A DNA stretch of 17,233 nucleotides from Bordetella parapertussis (GTDB lineage: Bacteria > Pseudomonadota > Gammaproteobacteria > Burkholderiales > Burkholderiaceae_C): contig CAMCES010000036.1 of assembly GCA_945873925.1 (NCBI GenBank), positions 1-17,233 on the forward strand, given 5' to 3'. Below the pieces are notes generated by a model. That model searched no databases. It was not told the origin of the DNA and saw only the letters and a program-made list of their open reading frames with translations. Positions 1-7,203 of this stretch are shown piece after piece (position 1 is the stretch's first letter; each line of letters begins with the position of its first letter). The translations under genes and the position numbers were made by a program.

Positions 1-7
1 GGGACTG

Positions 8-1039
8 ATGGAATTTTTTCTGATCTCCATGCTCAACGGTTTGAGCTATGGCTTGCTGCTGTTCATGCTCAGCTCTGGCCTGACCCTGATCTTCAGCATG
101 ATGGGGGTGCTCAATTTCGCCCACGCGAGTTTTTACATGCTGGGGGCCTACCTCGGCTACACCTTGTCCGGTGTGATCGGCTTTTGGCCTGCCTTGGTCG
201 CCGCGCCCTTGCTGACCGGTGCGATGGGTGCCTTGTTTGAGCGCCAGGTGCTGCGACGGGTCCATCACCTGGGCCATGTCTCCGAATTGCTGGTCACCTT
301 TGGCTTGTCCTACATCGTGCTGGAGTTGGTTCAGTTGGTCTGGGGACGCGTCGCGGTTGAATTCAATCCACCCTTGTTTTTACAAGGCCCGGTGTTCACC
401 CTGATCAACCATGCAGAGCAGGGCCTGTCCTTGGTTGCAGGCCGTGGTGGTGAGGTTTGCGCCGCCGCTGAGGCCACCGTGCGGGTGGTCTGTACGCCCT
501 TTCCTGCGACCCGCGCTTTCATCATGGTCACCGCCATCGCCATGGTGGTGAGTTTGTGGTGGGTGCTGACCCGCACCCGCGTCGGCTTGATCATCCAAGC
601 CGCCCTGACACACCCCGATACCGTGGAAACCTTGGGCCATAACGTGCCACGCATCTTCATGCTGGTGTTTGCCATGGGAACCGGTTTGGCCGGATTGGCC
701 GGGGTGATCGGTGGCTTTACCTTCATCACCGAACCGGCCATGGCGGCCACCGTGGGCTCGGTGGTGTTCGTGGTGGTGGTGGTTGGTGGCATGGGTTCGC
801 TCAGTGGCGCGTTTTTGGCCTCCATCCTGATCGGGGTGATCCAAACCTTTGCGGTGGCCGTGGATTACTCCTTTTTGCAATTGCTCAAGGACCTGGGGGT
901 GTCTGCCTCGTCAGCCTTGCAAAACAATTCTTTTGCCAAGTTGTCGGTATCGCAAATCGCGCCGATCCTGCCCTACCTGTTTTTGGTGCTGATTTTGATT
1001 TTCAGACCACGTGGTCTGCTGGGCACAAGGGACACCTGA
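8..1039 (+). CDS. livH: Liv-type ABC transporter permease, LivH family
   Basis: Inner-membrane permease of a branched-chain amino acid type (HAAT) ABC importer, forming the channel with LivM. The 343-residue protein is a chain of hydrophobic segments and opens with a typical LivH N-terminus (NGLSYGLLLFMLSSGLTLIF, then GVLNFAHASFYMLGAYLG). The cytoplasmic coupling region near residues 190-230 (RTRVGLIIQAALTHPDTVETLG) is present. It is longer than the ~300 residues common for LivH. The extra length falls mainly in a polar loop around residues 135-165 that carries two cysteines (Cys151 and Cys162). The start at 8 has a weak GGGA a few bases upstream, but the window edge hides the rest of the leader. 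It ends three bases before livM. Related permeases also carry aromatic or dicarboxylic acids, so the substrate need not be an amino acid. The family call is firm and the substrate is unknown. Confidence 0.93.
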   Translation: MEFFLISMLNGLSYGLLLFMLSSGLTLIFSMMGVLNFAHASFYMLGAYLGYTLSGVIGFWPALVAAPLLTGAMGALFERQVLRRVHHLGHVSELLVTFGLSYIVLELVQLVWGRVAVEFNPPLFLQGPVFTLINHAEQGLSLVAGRGGEVCAAAEATVRVVCTPFPATRAFIMVTAIAMVVSLWWVLTRTRVGLIIQAALTHPDTVETLGHNVPRIFMLVFAMGTGLAGLAGVIGGFTFITEPAMAATVGSVVFVVVVVGGMGSLSGAFLASILIGVIQTFAVAVDYSFLQLLKDLGVSASSALQNNSFAKLSVSQIAPILPYLFLVLILIFRPRGLLGTRDT

Positions 1040-1042
1040 GCC

Positions 1043-2323
1043 ATGGCCTCGTCAATGACTTCTTCACCACACACCCCAGGTGCCTGGGTTTGGCTGGGCT
1101 TTGCCTTGGTATTGCTGGCCGCACCCTGGCTGTTCACCAGCAATTTGTCGCTGACCATGCTGTCCCAAATGGGCATCGCGATCATTGCTTGTTTGTCCTA
1201 CAACATGTTGCTGGGGCAGGGCGGCATGCTCAGCTTTGGCCACGCGGTCTACACCGGCTTGGGCAGTTACCTCACGATCCATGCGTTGAATGCAGTCAGT
1301 CACGGTCAGTTGGCTTTGCCTGTGGCTGTGTTGCCTGTGGTGGGCGGATTGGCAGGCATGGGCTTTGCCATGTTGTTGGGCTTCGTCACCACCCGCAAAT
1401 CGGGCACGGCGTTTTCCATGATCACCTTGGGACTGGCTGAATTGGTGTTTGCCATGTCGCTCATGTTTTCCGAGTTTTTCGGTGGCGAGGCGGGTATTTC
1501 TGGCAATAGGGTCGTAGGTCAAGCGGTCTGGGGCATCACTTTCGGACCGCAACGGCAGGTTTACTACCTGATCGCGGTCTACACCTTCATTTGCGTGGGC
1601 TTGCTTTACGCGCTCACCCAAACCCCCTTGGGTCGCATGCTCAATGCCGTGCGTGACAACCCTGAGCGGGTCGAGTTTGTGGGCTACAACACGCAGCAAG
1701 TGCGCTACCGCGCTTTCATCATCGCTGGGTTTTTTGCAGGCATCGCTGGCGGTTTGGGCGCTTTGAATTTCGAGATCGTCACCGCCGAGGTGGTTGGCCC
1801 AGCGCGTTCAGGTGCTTATTTGCTGTTCACTTTTTTGGGGGGCGCGACCTTCTTCTTTGGTCCGATCTTGGGCGGTATCTTGATGGTGCTGGCCTTTGTC
1901 TTGTTATCTGAAATCACCAAGGCTTGGCTGCTCTACCTGGGTTTGGTGTTTTTGTTCATGGTGGTGTATGCCCCGGGCGGTTTGGCCAGTTTGATCATGG
2001 TCAATCTGCGGGTGTTCAAACACGGCAAGTTGCGCGGCTTGCTGCCCAGCTACCTGGGTTTTGCCCTGGCCAGCTTGTTGATGCTGGCGGGCGCGGGCGT
2101 GCTGGTTGAGATGATCTACCACCAACAACTCGACGCCGCTTTGGGCCCTGAGTTGCCCTTCGCTGGCATGGTCTTGAACACCGCCGAGCCCCTGACCTGG
2201 CTGGTTGCCGGGGGTTTGTTTTTCCTGGGCTTGTGGTTTTTTGAGCAGGTACGCAGGCGCTTTGCTGTGCGCTGGTCAAGCGTTCAAACCGACATCACCC
2301 GTTCACAGGCGGTGTCACCATGA
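1043..2323 (+). CDS. livM: Liv-type ABC transporter permease, LivM family
   Basis: Second permease subunit of the importer. The 426-residue, highly hydrophobic protein has the LivM signature YNMLLGQGGMLSFGHAVYTG near residues 53-72 and the coupling helix region RMLNAVRDNPERVEFVGYNT near residues 199-218. The conserved core closes around residue 310 (YAPGGLASL). About 115 residues follow, with two more hydrophobic stretches (near LGFALASLLMLAGAGVLV and WLVAGGLFFLGLWFF) before a basic cytoplasmic tail. That C-terminal extension is unusual compared with the ~320-360 residues of many LivM proteins. The gene starts three bases after livH, and its TGA overlaps the livG ATG (ATGA), which points to translational coupling. 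Confidence 0.93.
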   Translation: MASSMTSSPHTPGAWVWLGFALVLLAAPWLFTSNLSLTMLSQMGIAIIACLSYNMLLGQGGMLSFGHAVYTGLGSYLTIHALNAVSHGQLALPVAVLPVVGGLAGMGFAMLLGFVTTRKSGTAFSMITLGLAELVFAMSLMFSEFFGGEAGISGNRVVGQAVWGITFGPQRQVYYLIAVYTFICVGLLYALTQTPLGRMLNAVRDNPERVEFVGYNTQQVRYRAFIIAGFFAGIAGGLGALNFEIVTAEVVGPARSGAYLLFTFLGGATFFFGPILGGILMVLAFVLLSEITKAWLLYLGLVFLFMVVYAPGGLASLIMVNLRVFKHGKLRGLLPSYLGFALASLLMLAGAGVLVEMIYHQQLDAALGPELPFAGMVLNTAEPLTWLVAGGLFFLGLWFFEQVRRRFAVRWSSVQTDITRSQAVSP

Positions 2324-3084
2324 GTCAAGCCATGGCTTTGTCTTTGCGCAATCTGTCCAAACGCTTTGGCAACACCGAGATCATCCGTGGCCTGAACTTA
2401 GAGGTCAGCAGTGGTGAGCGGGTGGCGATCATCGGACCCAATGGCGCGGGTAAATCGACCATGTTCAACCTGATCAGTGGCCGGTTTGCTCCGACCAGTG
2501 GCGAGATCCTTTTGAACGGTCAACGCATCGATGGCCGCAAGCCTTTTGAAATCAACCGCATGGGTTTGTCTCGCAGTTTCCAAATCACCAATATTTTTCC
2601 CAAGCTGAGCGTGTTTGAAAACCTGCGTTGCGCCGTGTTGTGGAGCCTGGGACACCGCTACAGCTTTTGGACCTTTTTGGGTAACCTGAAAGACGCCAAC
2701 GAATTGGCCCACACCTGGATGCAGCGCATCCATTTGGACGGTAAAAGCGATGTGCTGGCCATGAACCTCACCTACGCAGAGCAACGCGCATTGGAGATTG
2801 GCATCACCATGGCCGGTGGCGCCAACGTGGTCTTGCTCGACGAACCCACCGCAGGCATGAGCAACAGCGAAACCGAACGCTTCATCGAGCTGATCAAAAC
2901 GGTGACCGAGGGCAAAACCCTCTTGACCGTCGAACATGACATGGGCGTGGTGTTTGGACTGGCCGACAAAATAGCGGTGCTGGTCTACGGCGAAATCATT
3001 GCTTTTGACACGCCCGAGAAAATCCGCGCCAACGCCAGGGTACAAGAGGCCTATCTGGGCACTTTGGCAGAGCAGGGCCACTGA
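2320..3084 (+). CDS. livG: Liv-type ABC transporter ATP-binding protein, LivG family
   Basis: Cytoplasmic ATPase that powers the LivHM channel together with LivF. The 254-residue length fits LivG. Visible motifs are a canonical Walker A, GPNGAGKST (residues 39-47, Lys45), Walker B VVLLDEP with catalytic Glu175, and the switch histidine His206 in VEHDM. The ABC signature is degenerate: residues 150-155 read LTYAEQ, whereas E. coli LivG has LAYGQQ and the general consensus is LSGGQ, so the conserved glycine is replaced by alanine. The extended middle helix region typical of LivG (residues ~95-145) is present. The start codon overlaps the livM stop, and livF follows after three bases. Confidence 0.94.
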   Translation: MSQAMALSLRNLSKRFGNTEIIRGLNLEVSSGERVAIIGPNGAGKSTMFNLISGRFAPTSGEILLNGQRIDGRKPFEINRMGLSRSFQITNIFPKLSVFENLRCAVLWSLGHRYSFWTFLGNLKDANELAHTWMQRIHLDGKSDVLAMNLTYAEQRALEIGITMAGGANVVLLDEPTAGMSNSETERFIELIKTVTEGKTLLTVEHDMGVVFGLADKIAVLVYGEIIAFDTPEKIRANARVQEAYLGTLAEQGH

Positions 3085-3087
3085 CGC

Positions 3088-3783
3088 ATGTTGAAAATCC
3101 ACCAACTCAACGCCTACTACGGCAAAAGCCATGTCTTGCAGGGTGTGAATTTCCAGGTTGGCCAGGGCGAAATCGTTGCCTTGCTGGGACGCAACGGTTC
3201 GGGCCGCTCCACCACCGCCAAGGCGATCATGGGTTTGATCGATTGCCATGGCGAGATGAGCTTCCAAGGCCACAGCTTGCTCAAGCGCAAACCTTTTGAC
3301 ATTGCCCACCTGGGCCTGGGCTATGTGCCTGAAAACCGCGATATTTTTCCCAAACTGACGGTGCATCAAAATTTGTTGCTGGGTTTGAAAGGTGACAAGC
3401 CTTCAGGTCGCTGGGATTTTGAGGACATGTACAACTTGTTTCCCCGGCTGCGGGATCGCCAGCACGTGGAAGCGGGCGTCCTGTCTGGGGGTGAGCAGCA
3501 AATGCTCACGCTGTGCCGCTCGCTCATGGGTGACCCGACCTTGGTCATCATCGACGAACCCACCGAGGGCTTGGCCCCGAAAATCGTGGCTTTGGTGGGG
3601 GAGTTTTTGCAGGAACTGCGTCGCCGTGGCGTTTCGGTCTTGCTGATCGAGCAAAAACTCACCATCGCCATGAACATTTCTGACCGTGCTTTGGTGATGG
3701 GTCATGGTCAGATTGTGTTTGACGGCACCCCCGCGCAACTGCGCGAAAACGCCGCCGTCCGCCAGGAATGGCTTGAGGTATAA
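3088..3783 (+). CDS. livF: Liv-type ABC transporter ATP-binding protein, LivF family
   Basis: Second cytoplasmic ATPase of the importer, 231 residues, a normal LivF length. The Walker A motif reads GRNGSGRST (residues 34-42): the nucleotide-binding lysine is arginine (Arg40, codon 3205-3207). The signature LSGGEQ at 132-137 and Walker B LVIIDEP with Glu157 are canonical. The H-loop position carries Gln189 (LLIEQK), as is usual in LivF proteins. The gene starts three bases after livG. Its stop codon overlaps a TATAAA-like box of the putative promoter for the next gene. An arginine-for-lysine Walker A may be shared by a Burkholderiales subgroup, which I recall but cannot check here. The family call is firm. 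Confidence 0.94.
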   Translation: MLKIHQLNAYYGKSHVLQGVNFQVGQGEIVALLGRNGSGRSTTAKAIMGLIDCHGEMSFQGHSLLKRKPFDIAHLGLGYVPENRDIFPKLTVHQNLLLGLKGDKPSGRWDFEDMYNLFPRLRDRQHVEAGVLSGGEQQMLTLCRSLMGDPTLVIIDEPTEGLAPKIVALVGEFLQELRRRGVSVLLIEQKLTIAMNISDRALVMGHGQIVFDGTPAQLRENAAVRQEWLEV

Positions 3784-3799
3784 AATAGAACGGTCGTTC
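3779..3799 (+). promoter_or_regulatory. Putative promoter -10 box with overlapping palindromic operator
   Basis: TATAAA at 3779-3784 overlaps the livF stop codon and would place a transcription start near 3791. GAACG-GT-CGTTC at 3788-3799 is a perfect 5-bp inverted repeat with a 2-base centre that covers that predicted start. This layout is typical of repression by a TetR-type dimer, a class often found controlling acyl-CoA oxidation genes. No good -35 hexamer sits 16-18 bases upstream, so the promoter is weak or needs help, or the palindrome serves a promoter I have not recognised. The regulator itself is not in the window. Confidence 0.4.
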
Positions 3800-3847
3800 G
3801 TTTTTCCACCCCTCCCCTCTTTTTTCCGAATCTGACAAGGAACACCC

Positions 3848-5950
3848 ATGAGTGCAGACTACGCAGTCCACGGCGATGTCGCTGTGATCACCCTCAACAA
3901 CCCGCCGGTCAACGGTTTGGGTTTGGCCACCCGCCAGGCTTTCATGCATGGCCTGGACCAAGCGATTGCCGACCCAGCCGTCCAAGCCATCGTCGTCACC
4001 GGCGCTGGCAAAGCCTTTTCGGGCGGCGCAGACATCAAAGAATTTGGTTCCCCCAAGGCCTTGCAAGAACCCAATTTGCTCAACCTGATCGTCGCCCTGG
4101 AAAACTGCCCCAAACCCACGGTGGCCGCGATCCACAGCGTGGCCATGGGTGGTGGCCTCGAATTGGCGCTGGGTTGCCATTACCGCGTGGCCGCCCCCGG
4201 CACCGATGTGGCGTTGCCAGAGGTCAAACTGGGACTGGTCCCAGGCGCTGGCGGCACGCAGCGCCTGCCCCGTGTGATTGGCGTGGAAGCCGCACTCAAC
4301 ATGATCGTGAGCGGCGAAGCCATCAAAAGCGAGATGCTGGCCATGCTGCCGGGCCAACAATTGTTCAATGAAATGGCTGCCTCCAAAGACAGCCTGCTGG
4401 ACGAAGCCATCGCGTTCGCCAAGGGCGTGGTCGGCACCTCGCCACTGCCCCGGGTGCGCGATCTGCCCTGCAAACACGCCAACGCAGATGCGTTCTTCAA
4501 ATTCAGCAGCAACATGGTCAACGGCATGACCAAGGGCAAATACCCCGCGCCATTGAAATGCATCGAAGCCGTGCAAAACGCCACCAAGATGAAGTTCGAC
4601 CAAAGCTTGTTGGCCGAGCGTGAAATATTCATCAACCTGATGTGGACCCCTGAGAGCCGGGCTTTGCGCCATTTGTTCATGGCGCAACGCGCCACCACCA
4701 AAATTGACGATGTGCCCGCCGACACGCCCAAGCGCGAGATCAAGCGGGTGGCGGTGATTGGCGCAGGCACCATGGGTGGCGGCATCAGCATGAACTTCTT
4801 GAACGCCGGCATCCCGGTCACAATGTTGGAGATGAAGCAGGAAGCTTTGGACAAAGGCTTGGCCACCATCGAGAAAAACTACCAGTCCCAGGTCAGCAAA
4901 GGCAAGTTGAAAGAAGACAAATTCCAGCAGCGCATGGCCTTGCTGACCACCAGCTTGAATTACGAAGACTTGGCTGATGCCGACTTGGTGATTGAAGCGG
5001 TGTTTGAGGAAATCGGTGTCAAAGAACAGGTGTTCAACAAGCTCGACGGGGTGATGAAACCGGGCGCGATTTTGGCCTCCAACACCTCGACCTTGGATCT
5101 CAACGCGATTGCCCATTTCACCAAGCGCCCACAAGACGTGGTTGGCTTGCATTTCTTCAGCCCCGCCAATGTGATGAAGCTGCTTGAGGTGGTGCGTGGC
5201 TCGGCGACTGGCAAGGACGTCATGGCCACGGTGATGGACGTGGCCAAGAAAATCAAGAAAACCGCCGTGGTCTCCGGTGTCTGCGACGGCTTCATCGGCA
5301 ACCGCATGATCGAGCAGTACAGCCGCCAAGCCGGTTTCCTGATTGAAGAAGGCTGCACCCCCCAACAGGTGGACAAGGCGGTTGAACAGTTTGGTTTCGC
5401 CATGGGCCCGTTCCGCATGGGCGACCTGGCTGGCAATGACATTGGCTGGGCGATTCGCAAGCGCCGCTACCAAGAAAAACCCAATATGAAGTACAGCAAA
5501 ACCGCTGACTTGCTGTGCGAGCAAGGCCGCTTTGGTCAAAAAGTGGGCAAAGGCTGGTATGACTACCTGCCCGGCAAGCGAGACGCCATCCCCAACAAAG
5601 ACGTGGAAGACATGATCGCCAAGCACCGCAGCAGCTTGGGTATCACCGCCCGCAAGATCAGTGACGATGAAATCGTGCAGCGCCTGGTGTTCTCCTTGGT
5701 CAATGAAGCCGCCTTTATTTTGGAAGAGGGCATTGCTGCTCGGGCCAGCGACATCGACATGGTCTACATCACCGGCTACGGCTTCCCGATCTACCGTGGC
5801 GGCCCGATGCTCTACGCCGACCAGTTTGGTTTGTTCAACGTGGTGCAAGCCATGAAACGCTTTGCCCAAAACCCCCATGACGACGCCCAATTTTGGCAAC
5901 CTGCGCCGATGCTGGCCCGCTTGGTTGCCGATGGCAAAACATTCAATTAA
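3848..5950 (+). CDS. Bifunctional enoyl-CoA hydratase / 3-hydroxyacyl-CoA dehydrogenase
   Basis: Catalyses two beta-oxidation steps: hydration of trans-2-enoyl-CoA and NAD-dependent oxidation of the 3-hydroxyacyl-CoA. The 700-residue protein has the FadB/FadJ/MFE-1 order. The crotonase domain (about 1-190) has the oxyanion-hole motif GKAFSGGADIKEFG and both catalytic glutamates, Glu105 in GGGLELALG and Glu125 in LPEVKLG, 20 residues apart as in E. coli FadB. The NAD-binding dehydrogenase domain starts near residue 300 (GAGTMGGG from 305), with the catalytic histidine His435 in GLHFFSP and GFIGNRM after it. Two C-terminal dehydrogenase repeats finish the protein. AAGGA at about 3837-3841 precedes the ATG. 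The thiolase starts nine bases after its stop. A FadB-type role is well supported, but the chain-length or branched/dicarboxylic specificity is unknown. Confidence 0.93.
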   Translation: MSADYAVHGDVAVITLNNPPVNGLGLATRQAFMHGLDQAIADPAVQAIVVTGAGKAFSGGADIKEFGSPKALQEPNLLNLIVALENCPKPTVAAIHSVAMGGGLELALGCHYRVAAPGTDVALPEVKLGLVPGAGGTQRLPRVIGVEAALNMIVSGEAIKSEMLAMLPGQQLFNEMAASKDSLLDEAIAFAKGVVGTSPLPRVRDLPCKHANADAFFKFSSNMVNGMTKGKYPAPLKCIEAVQNATKMKFDQSLLAEREIFINLMWTPESRALRHLFMAQRATTKIDDVPADTPKREIKRVAVIGAGTMGGGISMNFLNAGIPVTMLEMKQEALDKGLATIEKNYQSQVSKGKLKEDKFQQRMALLTTSLNYEDLADADLVIEAVFEEIGVKEQVFNKLDGVMKPGAILASNTSTLDLNAIAHFTKRPQDVVGLHFFSPANVMKLLEVVRGSATGKDVMATVMDVAKKIKKTAVVSGVCDGFIGNRMIEQYSRQAGFLIEEGCTPQQVDKAVEQFGFAMGPFRMGDLAGNDIGWAIRKRRYQEKPNMKYSKTADLLCEQGRFGQKVGKGWYDYLPGKRDAIPNKDVEDMIAKHRSSLGITARKISDDEIVQRLVFSLVNEAAFILEEGIAARASDIDMVYITGYGFPIYRGGPMLYADQFGLFNVVQAMKRFAQNPHDDAQFWQPAPMLARLVADGKTFN

Positions 5951-5959
5951 GGAGCCGAT

Positions 5960-7135
5960 ATGAGCAACGCTGTCATTGTTTCAACCGCACGCACGCCCCT
6001 GGCCAAGAGCTGGAGAGGCGCATTCAACATGACCCATGGCGCCACCTTGGGCGGCCATGCGGTCAAACACGCGATCGCCAGAGCTGGCATTGAAGCCGCT
6101 GAGGTCGAAGACGTGATCATGGGCTGCGCCAACCCAGAGGGTGCAACCGGCGCCAACATCGCTCGCCAAATCGCCTTGATGGCCGAATGCCCGGTCACGG
6201 TCAGTGGCTTGACCATCAACCGTTTTTGTTCCTCAGGCTTGCAAACCATCGCCCTGGCTTCGCAGCGCGTCATCGCGGGCGAGGGCGATGTGTATGTCGC
6301 TGGTGGCGTCGAAAGCATTTCCTGTGTGCAACAAGAGATGAACCAGCACATGCTGATGGATCCGGCTCTCAACAAGAAAAAGCCCGAGATCTACTGGAAC
6401 ATGCTGCAAACCGCCGAGCAAGTGGCCAAGCGCTACAACATCGGTCGTGAAGCCATGGACGAGTACGGCGCGGCCAGCCAACAAAAGGCTTGTGCAGCCC
6501 AAGCCGCTGGCAAATTCACCGATGAAATCGCACCGATCACGGTGCAAGCCGGGGTGGTCGACAAAGTGATGGGCATGATGACCAAGCAGGTCACGGTGAG
6601 CGTGGACGAAGGTCTGCGTGACGGCACCACCGTCGAGGGCATCGCCGGCATCAAACCCGCCATGCCCGGTGGCGTGGTGTCTGCGGGCAACGCGTCCCAG
6701 TTCTCTGACGGCGCAGGTGCTTGCGTGATCATGAGCGAAGACTTGGCGTCCAAGCGCAACTTGAAACCCTTGGGCCGCTTTTTGGGCTTTGCCATCGCCG
6801 GATGTGAGCCCGATGAAATGGGCATCGGACCGGTTTATGCCATTCCCAAAGTCTTGAAGCGTTTGGGCCTGACGGTGCAAGACATCGATTTGTGGGAACT
6901 CAACGAAGCCTTTGCGGTGCAAGTGCTGTTTTGTCGGGACAAGCTCGGCATCCCTGCTGAATGGCTCAATGTCAACGGTGGCGCGATCGCTGTGGGGCAC
7001 CCCTACGGTGTCAGCGGTCAGCGTTTGACCGGCCACGCCCTGATTGAAGGCAAGCGCCGTGGCGCCAAACGGGTCTGCGTCACCATGTGCATTGGCGGCG
7101 GCATGGGCGCGGCCGGCGTGTTCGAGGTGTTGTAA
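5960..7135 (+). CDS. Acetyl-CoA acetyltransferase (thiolase)
   Basis: Cleaves 3-ketoacyl-CoA with free CoA, the last step of the beta-oxidation cycle, or runs in reverse to condense acetyl-CoA. The 391 residues match the family length. The nucleophile Cys90 lies in NRFCSSGLQ, His347 in VGHPYGVSG and the second catalytic cysteine Cys377 in TMCIGGGMG. These correspond to Cys89/His348/Cys378 of the Zoogloea thiolase. The GHPYGVSG loop replaces the commoner GHPLGASG, which probably reflects subfamily. GGAG sits five bases before the ATG, right after the stop of the upstream gene, so the two are co-transcribed and supply hydratase, dehydrogenase and thiolase in one unit. An intrinsic terminator follows 24 bases after the stop. 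Confidence 0.94.
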   Translation: MSNAVIVSTARTPLAKSWRGAFNMTHGATLGGHAVKHAIARAGIEAAEVEDVIMGCANPEGATGANIARQIALMAECPVTVSGLTINRFCSSGLQTIALASQRVIAGEGDVYVAGGVESISCVQQEMNQHMLMDPALNKKKPEIYWNMLQTAEQVAKRYNIGREAMDEYGAASQQKACAAQAAGKFTDEIAPITVQAGVVDKVMGMMTKQVTVSVDEGLRDGTTVEGIAGIKPAMPGGVVSAGNASQFSDGAGACVIMSEDLASKRNLKPLGRFLGFAIAGCEPDEMGIGPVYAIPKVLKRLGLTVQDIDLWELNEAFAVQVLFCRDKLGIPAEWLNVNGGAIAVGHPYGVSGQRLTGHALIEGKRRGAKRVCVTMCIGGGMGAAGVFEVL

Positions 7136-7159
7136 GTCACCCACCTGACACCCACAGCC

Positions 7160-7186
7160 AACCCGTCCTGCGTGACGGGTTTTTTA
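7160..7186 (+). terminator. Intrinsic terminator after the thiolase gene
   Basis: AACCCGTC pairs with GACGGGTT around a six-base loop (CTGCGT), and the 3' arm runs into six T residues. This is a strong rho-independent terminator for the rightward unit. It lies only ~18 bases before the next ATG, leaving almost no room for an independent promoter for the acyl-CoA dehydrogenase gene. Confidence 0.85.
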
Positions 7187-7203
7187 TCTTTTACAGTCTG
7201 TCC

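Noticed and set aside
760..800. GTG-rich stretch in livH as a microsatellite
   Set aside because: It encodes a valine/glycine membrane segment (VVFVVVVVGGMG) that is normal for LivH permeases.
3659..5899. Very long leftward open frame (746 codons) antisense to the hydratase/dehydrogenase gene
   Set aside because: It mirrors the codon bias of the sense gene, is rich in His, Gln and Ala without any domain motif, and the sense protein has all catalytic residues. The same applies to long antisense frames at 7291-8997 and 9822-11519.
7087..7203. Upstream in-frame extension of the acyl-CoA dehydrogenase
   Set aside because: The added residues are arginine/glycine-rich, overlap the thiolase 3' end and span the terminator. 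The family N-terminus begins at 7204.
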